Origin: a virus
Length of the DNA: 33,498 nt
IMG/VR virus record: IMGVR_UViG_3300030116_003395
Coordinates: 1-33,498 of that record
Reading direction: 5' to 3' (one strand)
The notes below the pieces were generated by a model that had not been told where the DNA came from, did no database searches, and was given only the letters and a program-made list of their open reading frames with translations. Position 1 is the first letter of the stretch; every line of letters starts with the position of its first letter. Positions 16,208 to 24,222 of the stretch are shown one piece after another. The position numbers were made by a program, and so were the translations under genes.

Positions 16208-17472
16208 TGAGTGTAGCGTTTGATACAAATGTCACACTTACAGTAGAAATTGCTTTCGATAGCAACCCTTTAGACACAAGTCCAAGTTTTACAGACATTT
16301 CTGCTTTTGTAAGAAGTTTTGATATTAAAAGAGGTAGAAATAACGAGCTTGGGCAATTTCCGGCTGGACAATGCACAATTTTATTATCAAATGCTGATAA
16401 TAGGTTTAATCCAACTAACACTTCAAGCCCTTATTATGATAGCTCTGCTGGTAAAACTAAGATCCAACCACTTAAAAGATTAAGAGTCAAAGCTGTTTAC
16501 GATTCAACTAATTATACTTTATTTGAAGGTTATTTAGATACTATTCCAGTGCAATATCCGGACAATGGAAGCGATTCGACAGTACAAATTTCTGCAACAG
16601 ACGCATTTAGATTATTTCAACAAAGCACAATACAGGGTAGGGGATTTCGTGTAGGGTTAAGTGGATTTTCAGAAGTGGGACTCAGCACAAGGTTAGGTAT
16701 GACTTTTACTAATGAATTATCCTCTGCAAGAGTGACAAAGATACTTGACGCTTTTGGCTTTCCTAGTGACCGCCGTGATGTGCAAACCGGTACATTACAA
16801 GTCGGAACGCAGTCTATTACTGATAATGTATTAACGGCTTTACAAGAGTGTGAAACTGCAGAAAATGCACAATTCTTTATATCTTCTGACGGCAAAGCTA
16901 CTTTTAGAAATAGAGATTACAGACTATCAAATACTAAAGCTATCAATGTTCAAGCCACTTTCAGTAATGACGGATCTAATTTACCTTATGTAGATGTAGG
17001 ATTATCTTTTGATGACCAAGAAATAGTAAATATTTACGAGTGGACAAGAGAGGGCGGAACAACACAATACATAGCTGACACAGATAGCGTTTTAAATTAT
17101 GGAGCTTTTGATAATACCACTACAACAATAAATATTTCAGATACAGATGTCGCTTCTTTGATTTCACAGAAAGTTGCTGAAACATCACAACCAATTGTAA
17201 GGTTTAATAATTTAGTAGTTAATCCTAGAGAAAATACGCTATTATGGACACAAGCACTAGGTCGTGATTTTGGCGACAGAATTAAAGTAAAAGTTGTTAA
17301 TCCAGACGGATCTAGTCTTGAAGATGAATTATTAATAGAAAGCATACAGCACAGTGTCACTGCTTCCTCGCAAAGTTGGAGATGGTCTGCTACACTAAGC
17401 CCAGCGGGATCTTCCGCTTGGATCTTGGGACAAGCCAAGTTAGGCGAGGGAACGAGATTCGCTTATGCTTAA
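16207..17472 (+). CDS. Minor tail protein (distal tail/baseplate-type)
   Basis: 421 aa, directly after the tape measure gene (TAATG). The opening FTDISAFVRSFDIKRGRNNELGQF and LSNADNRFNPTNTSSPYY are characteristic of a minor tail family seen in actinophages and environmental phages: an N-terminal distal-tail-like barrel (about 1-120) and further beta domains (about 120-400). Ends with SITASSQSWRW-like strand and WILGQAKLGEG. Likely part of the tail tip hub. Confidence 0.78.
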   Translation: MSVAFDTNVTLTVEIAFDSNPLDTSPSFTDISAFVRSFDIKRGRNNELGQFPAGQCTILLSNADNRFNPTNTSSPYYDSSAGKTKIQPLKRLRVKAVYDSTNYTLFEGYLDTIPVQYPDNGSDSTVQISATDAFRLFQQSTIQGRGFRVGLSGFSEVGLSTRLGMTFTNELSSARVTKILDAFGFPSDRRDVQTGTLQVGTQSITDNVLTALQECETAENAQFFISSDGKATFRNRDYRLSNTKAINVQATFSNDGSNLPYVDVGLSFDDQEIVNIYEWTREGGTTQYIADTDSVLNYGAFDNTTTTINISDTDVASLISQKVAETSQPIVRFNNLVVNPRENTLLWTQALGRDFGDRIKVKVVNPDGSSLEDELLIESIQHSVTASSQSWRWSATLSPAGSSAWILGQAKLGEGTRFAYA

Positions 17473-17486
17473 AGGAGTTATATAAA

Positions 17487-17960
17487 ATGGCTGGAGCCGG
17501 TTTTAAAGTTTATGCAACAGGAGATCTGATAACTGCTTCAGATTTCAATACATTTATACAAGAGCAAGTTATTACTGTATTCGCTAATAGCACAGCTCGT
17601 GATTCTGCAATTAGCTCTCCAAGTGAGGGTATGTTTTCATTCCTTAAGGATTCAAATACATTAGTATTTTATGACGGATCTAGTTGGGTATCATTTATTG
17701 GCGAGGGCGACATTACCGGAGTGACAATAACAACTTCATCTACATCTGGATTATCTGGTGGTGCGACAGCAACTTCCGGAGCTTTTTCTTCAACTTTGGT
17801 AATAGCACCAGCACAAGCAACTGCTGGAACAGTGACAACAAGCGACATTATTTTATTTGGTGACGCTGATGATAGTAATAATTTAAAGAGAACGACAGTC
17901 GCTGATATTAATAATTTAGTTGGAGGCGTTTCTCTTGGATTGGTGTTAGCGTTAAGCTAA
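17487..17960 (+). CDS. Tail tip/fibre protein, 157 aa
   Basis: Start ATG 17487 follows AAAGGAGTTATATAAA. Residues 9-60 (ATGDLITASDFNTFIQEQVITVFANSTARDSAI, then PSEGMFSFLKDSN and WVSF) match a short module I recall from minor tail proteins of many phages, where it precedes a fibre-like Thr/Ser/Gly-rich tail. Here residues 75-157 form that tail. Likely displayed at the tail tip. Confidence 0.7.
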   Translation: MAGAGFKVYATGDLITASDFNTFIQEQVITVFANSTARDSAISSPSEGMFSFLKDSNTLVFYDGSSWVSFIGEGDITGVTITTSSTSGLSGGATATSGAFSSTLVIAPAQATAGTVTTSDIILFGDADDSNNLKRTTVADINNLVGGVSLGLVLALS

Positions 17961-17973
17961 GAAAGGATAAATT

Positions 17974-18300
17974 ATGGCTGATACTTTACATAGCGTTTCG
18001 GGACTATTAACAACTAGCTCTGCTGATATTATTGATGCAGTACCAAGTTCAACAACCGAAACTGTAATTGGAATCTTGCTTTCAAACGTTAGTTCTAGTT
18101 CTGCCGATGTGACTGTTGATTTAAGTGTCACTAAGTCTGGCGGAACTTTACGACATATTCTTAATAATGTGTCATTACCATTTGGAACGACAATTGAGAT
18201 CCAAACTAAAATTACATTGGAAACAGGCGATAAGTTGCAGGGTTTATGCTCTGCTTCTTCAAGTGCAGAGTTTAACGTATCTTTCTTGCGACAAACCTAA
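17974..18300 (+). CDS. Small virion protein, 108 aa (beta-sandwich)
   Basis: Not assigned precisely. Ser/Thr-rich alternating strands (VDLSVTKSGGTLRHIL, TLETGDKLQG) suggest a small beta-sandwich of the kind found as tail decoration or adhesin head domains. Good ribosome binding site (AGAAAGGATAAATT). Lies between tail tip and the duplicated fibre block. Confidence 0.65.
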   Translation: MADTLHSVSGLLTTSSADIIDAVPSSTTETVIGILLSNVSSSSADVTVDLSVTKSGGTLRHILNNVSLPFGTTIEIQTKITLETGDKLQGLCSASSSAEFNVSFLRQT

Positions 18301-18311
18301 AGGAGTAATTT

Positions 18312-18917
18312 ATGGCTTACTTTGGGACGCAACCAAATAATGTAAAAAACAATATAGGCTTATATACGCCTAATGAAATATTACGACTTACAAAAGAAGG
18401 AAGTTGGAGTGGATCTCTTGAGTTTATTGCTGAATCAACAGCTAGTTCTAGCACAATAGATTTTGTTGATAAATTTTCTGATTATAAAACACATTTTATT
18501 CAATTAATTGATTGTGTACCAACCACTCAAACTGAGTTTGGAATTAAATTTTCAAATGATAGTGGAAGCTCTTATGAAACTTCGAGCTATGCGTTTACTA
18601 ATTTTAGAGTTTATGCAAACAACAGTTCAGGCGAAAGAAAAAGTAATTCACAAAGCTCAATTAGGTTAGGTGGTGACGTTTTATCCAGCTCTGAATTTAA
18701 TTGTAATTTTTATGTTTACAATGCAAATGTTTCATCAATGTACACTTTAATTTCATCACAATGCACTTTCTTACAGGGAACTATTTATGCACAAGAGTTT
18801 GGCGGTGGATCTTACGGACAAGCAGAAATTGTTAACGGAATAAGAATTGGAGAGGGTACTGGAGCTACTGCTTTTACAAGTGGAACTGCAAGATTATTTG
18901 GAGTAAAAGAATTATGA
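18312..18917 (+). CDS. Tail tip/receptor-binding-type protein A, 201 aa
   Basis: First member of the first A-B-C triad. N-terminal NNVKNNIGLYTPNEILRLTK attachment-like segment is matched by A' (NNKGIFTLKDIYDLT). The rest is Ser/Asn/Gly-rich beta structure ending NGIRIGEGTG and RLFGVK, an ending shared by all six genes of the block. AAAGGAG ribosome binding site; overlaps gene B by 4 bp. Confidence 0.7.
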   Translation: MAYFGTQPNNVKNNIGLYTPNEILRLTKEGSWSGSLEFIAESTASSSTIDFVDKFSDYKTHFIQLIDCVPTTQTEFGIKFSNDSGSSYETSSYAFTNFRVYANNSSGERKSNSQSSIRLGGDVLSSSEFNCNFYVYNANVSSMYTLISSQCTFLQGTIYAQEFGGGSYGQAEIVNGIRIGEGTGATAFTSGTARLFGVKEL

Positions 18918-19429
18918 GTAGCAGTTTGAGATTAATTAACGAAACCACAGTAAGCAGTACAGTATCTAGTGTAAGTGTTGAGAACGTTTTTAGTGCTGAC
19001 TTTGATATTTATATGGTGCATTGGGGAAATGCAACTTCTGACGTTAATTCTATTGATATGCAATTAAGGTATATAAATTCAAGTGGAAGTGTAATAAGCT
19101 CATCAATCTACGACCAAGCTTGGTTAAGAATGAGGCAAAGTGGATTCGATCAAAATAGAATTGTAGGTCAAAACCATATTTTTACTGGACAAATTGCAGG
19201 TGCGTTTGGTGGTAGCTCAACTGCTTATATTTTTAGCCCATTTAAAGATAATTGTTATACTTGGCATCAATTTGAAGGAGCTGGTTTTTCTGGAAGCGAA
19301 GATAGAGCCTTTAAAGGCGTAGCAGTTTTAAAAGAAATAAGTTCTCTTACCGGTTTTCAACTAAATGCTGGTACTGACAATATAACTTCGGCAACAATTA
19401 GAACTTTTGGAATGAGAGTTGATTCTTAA
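18914..19429 (+). CDS. Tail tip/receptor-binding-type protein B, 171 aa
   Basis: Second gene of the first triad. Homologous to B' at 20585: compare IDMQLRYINSSGSVISSSIYD here with IQIRLIDSGGNVISDSEYD there, and the common C-terminal G-x-Q-h...I-x-G-M/V ending. No catalytic motif. Overlaps A by 4 bp and the next ATG by one base. Confidence 0.7.
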   Translation: MSSSLRLINETTVSSTVSSVSVENVFSADFDIYMVHWGNATSDVNSIDMQLRYINSSGSVISSSIYDQAWLRMRQSGFDQNRIVGQNHIFTGQIAGAFGGSSTAYIFSPFKDNCYTWHQFEGAGFSGSEDRAFKGVAVLKEISSLTGFQLNAGTDNITSATIRTFGMRVDS

Positions 19430-19953
19430 TGGCAGGTAAAATTGTGCAGATCGCAACTCAAAATATAACAAGCCCAACTGCTACTGTCACACTTACCGGT
19501 ATTGATGATACTTCTACACACATTGTGACTTTCCATACTCTAACAACTTCTAATGATACGAAGAATCCAAGATTTAGAGTCACTAAAGCAAGTGATAGTT
19601 CTGCTGATTCTACTTCTAATTATGACTTCGCCACTAGAAGTTTTAGGACAGATACCGGTTATAACAATGGTGCTAACGAAAATAATTCTTCCTTTAGTAT
19701 TGGAAATATTGGTACAGGTACACAAGAAGTTGCTAACGGAATAATATACCTTTATCAATTCGCTGATTCAAGCCACCCTAGTTATATGAGGATCGAAGCT
19801 AATTACAGACATAGCACAAGCAGTGTATTATTCGGACAATTTGGAGGTGGAGTGCATACTGTTAATCAAGCAAACAATGGAGTACAATTTTTTGAAAATT
19901 CAGGCGACACAATTACTGGAGTTTTTACATTATATAAGGTGGTGGCTTCGTGA
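19429..19953 (+). CDS. Tail tip/receptor-binding-type protein C, 174 aa
   Basis: Third gene of the first triad. Begins MAGKIVQI and contains TVTLTGIDDTST and SNYDFATRSFRTDT; C' at 21118 has MAGSLVKI, SVTLSGIDTTFD and TNYDFAGKLLRADT at the same positions. Ends NGVQFFENSGDTITG and LYKV. Beta-rich, likely a trimeric or ring-forming tip protein. Overlaps the next gene by 4 bp. Confidence 0.72.
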   Translation: MAGKIVQIATQNITSPTATVTLTGIDDTSTHIVTFHTLTTSNDTKNPRFRVTKASDSSADSTSNYDFATRSFRTDTGYNNGANENNSSFSIGNIGTGTQEVANGIIYLYQFADSSHPSYMRIEANYRHSTSSVLFGQFGGGVHTVNQANNGVQFFENSGDTITGVFTLYKVVAS

Positions 19954-20585
19954 GTGAATTTGGCTATATACCAGAAAGCCCAGAACAGAGCTTTAGAAAT
20001 AATAAAGGTATTTTTACCCTTAAAGATATTTACGATCTTACAATTGATGATAAATATACTAATCTTGGACAACTTGAATTAATTGAAACAGTTTCTTTTA
20101 GTTCTGTTTCTACAGTAAGTTTTTCAGATCTACCAATTGAGAAATACGAAGTATTTTTTCTAACTTATCATTTTCATAGTGGTAGTCACGATGTTGGTAT
20201 TTTTGGAAGATTTGGACAGGGGACTTCTTATAAAGATTCTAATAATAAATACGCAAATTATCGTGGGGAAGCAGACGGAACTTTCGCAAGCTATTCATCA
20301 ACTTCAATGTGGGCACACCAACACGCAAATTTAGGAACAATGGCTACCAGTCCAGACGGCTTAGGGTTTACTGGTTATGCTTATTTATATGATATGGGCG
20401 ATAGTACAAAATATAGCAAAATCACAATACATAGTTCTTACACATCTCGAACTAATAATACTTCTGCTTTTAATTTTGGCGGTGGTATTTATCCGGTTGC
20501 TGAAATGCATAATAGTTATTTAATTTTTCCAAACACCGGAACTTGCTCTGGTGTAGCTTCTATGTATGGAGTAAGGTATTCATAA
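19950..20585 (+). CDS. Tail tip/receptor-binding-type protein A', 211 aa
   Basis: First gene of the second triad, diverged from A. GTG start at 19950 within GTGA overlap. Shares the NNKGIFTLKDIYDLT attachment-like N-terminus; the outer part is His/Tyr/Ser-rich (YHFHSGSHDVG, MWAHQHANLG), unlike A, which fits diversification of a receptor-binding surface. Ends GTCSGVASMYGVRY. Confidence 0.7.
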   Translation: MSEFGYIPESPEQSFRNNKGIFTLKDIYDLTIDDKYTNLGQLELIETVSFSSVSTVSFSDLPIEKYEVFFLTYHFHSGSHDVGIFGRFGQGTSYKDSNNKYANYRGEADGTFASYSSTSMWAHQHANLGTMATSPDGLGFTGYAYLYDMGDSTKYSKITIHSSYTSRTNNTSAFNFGGGIYPVAEMHNSYLIFPNTGTCSGVASMYGVRYS

Positions 20586-21118
20586 TGACTAATTTACAGC
20601 TAGTAGAATCCTACACAATAGATAATACGCAAACTTCTGCTTGGAATTTAGGTACAACAAGTGACAAATTATTTACGACTGCTTATAGTAGGTTTTTAAT
20701 TTTACTTAAAATGGATGGATCTACAACAAACTCTGAAACAATACAAATAAGATTAATTGATAGTGGGGGAAATGTAATTTCTGATAGTGAGTATGATAAT
20801 GCAAGTTTCCAAATGTTCGCACACGCAACAGATGCACAAGACAGAGGACAAAACGAAAGTTCAATTCAAGATATTTTTGGAACTTACGATCAAAAGCCGG
20901 AAGGATTAGGAGCAGGTATTTATATTTATAATCCAGCTGACAGTAGTGCTTATACATTTTTACAGGGTGCGAGTGTTAGTGCTTTTAATGGTAATATTAA
21001 AACAACTAAATCAGTATCAGTACATAAAGTTGCTGAAGAAATAATTGGAATACAGTTCTTTATCACTAATACTGATTATTTCTTAAATGCAAAAGCGAGT
21101 ATATACGGAGTTTTATAA
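20585..21118 (+). CDS. Tail tip/receptor-binding-type protein B', 177 aa
   Basis: Second gene of the second triad; paralogue of B (see GGNVISDSEYDNASFQM against SGSVISSSIYDQAWLRM). ATG 20585 overlaps the previous stop (TAATG); a longer in-frame start at 20543 is rejected because it runs inside A'. Ends ASIYGVL. Confidence 0.72.
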   Translation: MTNLQLVESYTIDNTQTSAWNLGTTSDKLFTTAYSRFLILLKMDGSTTNSETIQIRLIDSGGNVISDSEYDNASFQMFAHATDAQDRGQNESSIQDIFGTYDQKPEGLGAGIYIYNPADSSAYTFLQGASVSAFNGNIKTTKSVSVHKVAEEIIGIQFFITNTDYFLNAKASIYGVL

Positions 21119-21636
21119 TGGCGGGATCTTTAGTAAAAATTAATGAAGTATCTGCAAGTGGAAGCTCTAGCGTGACATTATCTGGTATTGACACAACCTT
21201 TGATGTATATAAAGTTGTTATTTCGGATTGCATACCGGATAGTGATAGTGTGTTTATGGCGTTAAGAGTGACTGAAAGCGGAACTCCAATAACTTCTACA
21301 AATTATGATTTCGCTGGTAAATTATTACGAGCCGATACTGATACAACTAATTCTTCATCTGAAGACGAAACAAGTTTATTCTTGCAGGGTAATCTAACTG
21401 GAACAAACACAGGCGAACAAGTAAATTTAGTAAATTATATTTTTCGTGCTAGTGATTCAAATGAATTTACTTTCTTTACTATTGAAAGTGTATTCTTAGA
21501 TAATTCAGGAAACCTTAACGGACTTCAAGGATCTGGACTTTACACAGTCGCAAGTACTATTGACGGCGTGCAATATTTTTTTTCAAGTGGCGACATAGCT
21601 AGCGGAACGTTCAGTTTGTATGGTTTGAAGAAGTGA
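21118..21636 (+). CDS. Tail tip/receptor-binding-type protein C', 172 aa
   Basis: Third gene of the second triad; paralogue of C by MAG..V.I, VTLSGID.T and NYDFA..LRADT. Ends DGVQYFFSSGDIASGTFSLYGLKK. It closes the fibre block and is followed by a 44-bp gap with a promoter candidate. Confidence 0.72.
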   Translation: MAGSLVKINEVSASGSSSVTLSGIDTTFDVYKVVISDCIPDSDSVFMALRVTESGTPITSTNYDFAGKLLRADTDTTNSSSEDETSLFLQGNLTGTNTGEQVNLVNYIFRASDSNEFTFFTIESVFLDNSGNLNGLQGSGLYTVASTIDGVQYFFSSGDIASGTFSLYGLKK

Positions 21637-21654
21637 GTGTAAGAAAATATTTTA

Positions 21655-21663
21655 TGTTATAGT
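21655..21663 (+). promoter_or_regulatory. Extended -10 promoter candidate (TGTTATAGT)
   Basis: TG-n-TATAGT lies 17 bases before the ATG at 21681, in one of the few gaps of the late region. No clear -35, as expected for extended -10 promoters. The same TG-n-TATAAT pattern recurs at 25542 and 29548. Confidence 0.35.
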
Positions 21664-21680
21664 AAAGAAAGGAAATAAAT

Positions 21681-22001
21681 ATGGCATTGAAAACAATAGA
21701 GGAATTTAGAATTGAAGCAACTTCTGAGATAGAAGCTCGTAAGCCAATGAAAGCACAAGTAAATGATGAAACAAGAGAATTTACTGACGCTGAATACGAT
21801 CAAGCTATTGAAGATCTAGCACAGACTAAATTAGATGAGCAAAATAATGGTTATGCTAGAGCTAGACAAGAAAGCTATCCGGCTCTACCAGAGCAACTTG
21901 ATATGTTGTTTCACGATATGACAGCAGGTAAAGGCGATAAGACTGGCGAATGGTATAAAGCTCTTAAAAAAGTTAAAGACGATAATCCTAAACCAAGCTA
22001 A
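21681..22001 (+). CDS. Tail fibre assembly-type protein, 106 aa
   Basis: Contains YPALPEQLDMLFHDMTAGK and WYKALKKVKDDNPKP. This resembles the common phage pattern YPsi.dQLDmL.hD.....W...ik.vK..yP, seen in small proteins beside fibre genes (XkdW- or tail-assembly-type). Soluble and acidic. AAAGAAAGGAAATAAAT ribosome binding site; stop overlaps the next ATG. Confidence 0.68.
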   Translation: MALKTIEEFRIEATSEIEARKPMKAQVNDETREFTDAEYDQAIEDLAQTKLDEQNNGYARARQESYPALPEQLDMLFHDMTAGKGDKTGEWYKALKKVKDDNPKPS

Positions 22002-22585
22002 TGAAAATAAGAGTTGTTAGAACACAAATGGGTGTTGATGCAACAAATGGTCTTGTATTTATTGATGATGTGTTCGAGTGTTATTCGCTTGAAGATGAAA
22101 TAAGAGAAGTCAAAGTATATGGCGAAACTGCAATTCCGGAAGGAACTTACCCAATAGAATATCGTAAAGAGGGTGGATTCCACCAAAGGTATAAAGTTAG
22201 ATACGGAAAAGACCATTTTGGAATGCTTGAAATAAAAGAAATACCAAACTTTAAGTGGGTGCTTTTTCATAGTGGGAATACCGACGAAAATTCGGCAGGC
22301 TGTATTCTTCTTGGCGATACTCAGCAAGATCTAGATATGTCTAAGGACGGATTTATTGGATCTAGTCGTAATGCCTATAAAAAATTCTACGATAAAGTTG
22401 CTAAAGCTATGAACGACGGCGAGAAAGTCGAAGTCGAAATATCAACAATCAAATTTGGTAAAGAAATATCAAACAAAGCGACTGATGATGTTGTTTTGGT
22501 TTCTTCTGTAATGGCGAAACTTGGACAAATATCCGGCGACATAAAAACAATTAAAGCGAGTTTAAAGAATAGAAATATTATTTAG
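22001..22585 (+). CDS. DUF5675-like protein, lysis-region (194 aa)
   Basis: Residues 1 to about 115 resemble the DUF5675 family: YSLEDE, AIPEGTYPIEYRK and the motif FHSGNTDENSAGCILLG (near residues 89-105). The H..N...S.GC arrangement is reminiscent of peptidoglycan-acting cysteine transpeptidase-like sites, so a role at the cell wall is possible but not established. The C-terminal 70 residues are helical and charged. Located at the start of the lysis region. Confidence 0.7.
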   Translation: MKIRVVRTQMGVDATNGLVFIDDVFECYSLEDEIREVKVYGETAIPEGTYPIEYRKEGGFHQRYKVRYGKDHFGMLEIKEIPNFKWVLFHSGNTDENSAGCILLGDTQQDLDMSKDGFIGSSRNAYKKFYDKVAKAMNDGEKVEVEISTIKFGKEISNKATDDVVLVSSVMAKLGQISGDIKTIKASLKNRNII

Positions 22586-22593
22586 GAGCTTAC

Positions 22594-22737
22594 ATAAAAA
22601 TACATTGTCCGAAATGCAAAAGGGATCTGCTTTACGTTTCAACAAATCAATCTTTTATTTGTGGAAATAAATTGTGCAAAGATTATAACCGGAAGCAATT
22701 AGGTGGTATTATCAATGACAACACACAAAAGGAGTGA
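22594..22737 (+). CDS. Zinc-ribbon peptide with no canonical start (about 47 aa)
   Basis: A frame opening at ATA 22594 reads CPKC and, about 18 residues later, CGNKLC, a clear zinc ribbon, and ends at TGA 22735. AGGAG (22584-22588) lies five bases before ATA, but there is no ATG, GTG or TTG in frame before the first cysteine pair. It may use a rare AUA start, carry a start-codon mutation, or be a remnant. Confidence 0.4.
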   Translation: MKIHCPKCKRDLLYVSTNQSFICGNKLCKDYNRKQLGGIINDNTQKE

Positions 22738-22942
22738 AGTGTTTAACAAAGAGTGGGCTACAAAAGTAGCCATTAGAACATTAAGAACTTTTATCCAAGC
22801 GTTTTTAGGAGTATTAATTGCAAGCGGTACAGGTCTAATGGAAGTTGATGTATTACAAAATGCTTTAGTATCTGGTATGGTTGCTGGTATTACTGCTTTA
22901 CAAAACGGCTTAGAAGAGTGGCAACCGGTTAATAAAGGATAA
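22715..22942 (+). CDS. r1t-like holin, 75 aa
   Basis: Membrane protein that should permeabilise the cytoplasmic membrane at lysis. The pattern WATKVAIRTLRTFIQAFLGVLI, then GMVAGITALQNGLEEW fits the r1t holin family (two transmembrane segments, 70-80 aa). ATG 22715 is preferred over GTG 22703. It overlaps the zinc-ribbon frame and is followed at once by coiled-coil membrane proteins. Confidence 0.75.
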   Translation: MTTHKRSEVFNKEWATKVAIRTLRTFIQAFLGVLIASGTGLMEVDVLQNALVSGMVAGITALQNGLEEWQPVNKG

Positions 22943-22943
22943 A

Positions 22944-23156
22944 GTGAAAGCAACAGTTAATCTAAATCAAATATTGCAGGGCGGTCTAGCTGGTCTAGTT
23001 GCTTGGTTATTTAAAACTGTAAACGATATGCAACAAGAAGTTGCAACTCTTAAAGCACAAGTATTAGCATATCAAGATTCTATTGCTGGATTTAATCAAA
23101 ATTTAATGGTAATAGAAGAAGTTATAAGAGAAATATTATTTAAGGTTGGTGGCTAA
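22944..23156 (+). CDS. Small membrane/coiled-coil protein, 70 aa
   Basis: GTG start after AAAGGATAAA, one base after the holin stop. An amphipathic or membrane segment (ILQGGLAGLVAWLF) is followed by a heptad-like coil (MQQEVATLKAQVLAYQDSI). Likely a holin partner or lysis accessory protein; no family assigned. Confidence 0.6.
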   Translation: MKATVNLNQILQGGLAGLVAWLFKTVNDMQQEVATLKAQVLAYQDSIAGFNQNLMVIEEVIREILFKVGG

Positions 23157-23194
23157 TGGATTGTTGCGGATCTGGTTGTTGCAACGGAGGATAA
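23156..23194 (+). CDS. 12-aa cysteine-rich microprotein
   Basis: ATG overlaps the previous stop. The peptide holds two CC pairs (DCCGSGCCNGG). Its last codons supply the GGAGG that serves the next gene, so it could act as a leader that couples translation. Evidence is limited to position. Confidence 0.3.
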   Translation: MDCCGSGCCNGG

Positions 23195-23195
23195 G

Positions 23196-23717
23196 TTGCT
23201 TGATAAACTTAGGAAGAATATTCCTCTCATTATTGGTGGGGCTACTATCGTTGGTGGTCTTATTGGCGGTATCAACACTGCTGGTCGAATGGTTGATACG
23301 CTTACTACTATCGACGCTAGAGTTTCTAACCTAGAAGAATTAGTTGCTGATAATGAAATAAATAATCAAATAGCTATTTTGTATGAAAAAATTTATCAAT
23401 TAGAGCAAGTTGCTTATAACGCAGAATATTTAGAAGAAAGAGTCGCGTATTTAGACGCTAATTATCAAAATTTAGAACAAGAAGTAAGAGATCTAGAGTG
23501 GAAAGTTGATGACTTCCAAAATAGATATATCTCTGACTTGAATAATCCTAGTCAAGATTCACAGGAATATTCTTTAATGAAATGGGAATGGCAAGATTTA
23601 TTAAAACAAGTAGAACGAGTTAAAACTCAACAAGATTTAATTAACCAAGATTGGTGGAAAGTTGAGGATAATACACTACAAATTCAAAACTTATGGCAAC
23701 AAAGTCATAATCACTAG
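23196..23717 (+). CDS. Membrane-anchored coiled-coil protein, 173 aa
   Basis: TTG start at 23196 is supported by GGAGGATAAG immediately upstream. One N-terminal transmembrane helix (about residues 9-30, rich in Gly/Ile), then a long coiled coil (about 40-110; VSNLEELVADNEINNQIAI) and a Trp/Gln-rich C-terminus. The topology (anchor plus coil) is that of inner-membrane spanin-like or lysis accessory proteins, but no outer-membrane partner lipoprotein was found, so the call stays open. Confidence 0.65.
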   Translation: MLDKLRKNIPLIIGGATIVGGLIGGINTAGRMVDTLTTIDARVSNLEELVADNEINNQIAILYEKIYQLEQVAYNAEYLEERVAYLDANYQNLEQEVRDLEWKVDDFQNRYISDLNNPSQDSQEYSLMKWEWQDLLKQVERVKTQQDLINQDWWKVEDNTLQIQNLWQQSHNH

Positions 23718-23726
23718 GAGGTTTTT

Positions 23727-23855
23727 ATGGAAACAGTATTTATGGGGATCGTATCTTTGTATTTTTTAGTACGTTTGATATGGTTTATAGTTAACAAAAT
23801 GGATAAATTTGAAAGAGATATTTTAAATTTAAAAGAATGGGATTGGTTAGACTAA
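23727..23855 (+). CDS. 42-aa single-span membrane protein
   Basis: AGGAGG-TTTTT-ATG is one of the best ribosome binding sites in the region. Residues about 5-24 form one membrane helix (LYFLVRLIWFIV) and the rest is charged with a WDWLD end. Probably part of the holin/lysis set. Stop overlaps the next ATG. Confidence 0.6.
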   Translation: METVFMGIVSLYFLVRLIWFIVNKMDKFERDILNLKEWDWLD

Positions 23856-23908
23856 TGGGCGTTTGTGAAAGCAATTGTGCATACAATTGTATTTGTGATG
23901 ATGTGTAA
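23855..23908 (+). CDS. 17-aa cysteine-rich microprotein
   Basis: ATG in TAATG overlap with the membrane protein gene. Four cysteines in 17 residues (VCESNCAYNCICDD). Overlaps the next cysteine peptide by 8 bp. Unknown role. Confidence 0.3.
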   Translation: MGVCESNCAYNCICDDV

Positions 23909-23987
23909 AATATATCATAAAGAAGACGGATCTTTTGTGCAAATATGCAATTGCAAATATGGGAGTAGTCATTGTGTCCAACAATAA
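23901..23987 (+). CDS. 28-aa cysteine-rich peptide
   Basis: Four cysteines and two histidines (MCKIYHKEDG, CNCKYGSSHC). Starts inside the previous microprotein and overlaps the following coiled-coil gene. The conserved theme of small Cys-rich peptides in this block is the main support. Confidence 0.3.
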   Translation: MCKIYHKEDGSFVQICNCKYGSSHCVQQ

Positions 23988-24159
23988 CGGATATACGCAA
24001 AAGGATATGCTTGAAATGGTAATGAAAGACATTGAAAAACTTTTTGAAAAGTTAGACCAAATACAAAAAGATTTAGCAACAAGACCAACAAGACAAGAAA
24101 TATACGGCTGGATTATTGCAGGTATATCTATTGCAACTTTAATTACTGTATTAATGTAA
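23974..24159 (+). CDS. XhlA-like membrane protein, 61 aa
   Basis: Coiled coil (DMLEMVMKDIEKLFEKLDQI) followed by a C-terminal transmembrane helix (YGWIIAGISIATLITVLM), the layout of XhlA/haemolysin-type lysis accessory proteins. GTG 23974 is chosen because GGGAG lies eight bases upstream; ATG 23959 is an alternative. Last gene before the control region. Confidence 0.65.
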   Translation: MSNNNGYTQKDMLEMVMKDIEKLFEKLDQIQKDLATRPTRQEIYGWIIAGISIATLITVLM

Positions 24160-24161
24160 AA

Positions 24162-24194
24162 AGCTAGATGTGGACGGGAAGTTCACACCTAGCT
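24162..24194 (+). terminator. Strong hairpin after the lysis genes
   Basis: AGCTAG/CTAGCT outer stem, 2x2 internal loop, GTGGAC/GTTCAC inner stem (one G.U), GGGAA loop. On the plus strand no T-run follows; on the minus strand the hairpin is followed by TTTTTA and pairs even better (G.U instead of a mismatch). It may be a bidirectional terminator at the end of the late operon or a structured RNA. Confidence 0.5.
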
Positions 24195-24222
24195 AATTAC
24201 TATAGTTATTTAATAAAGAAAT

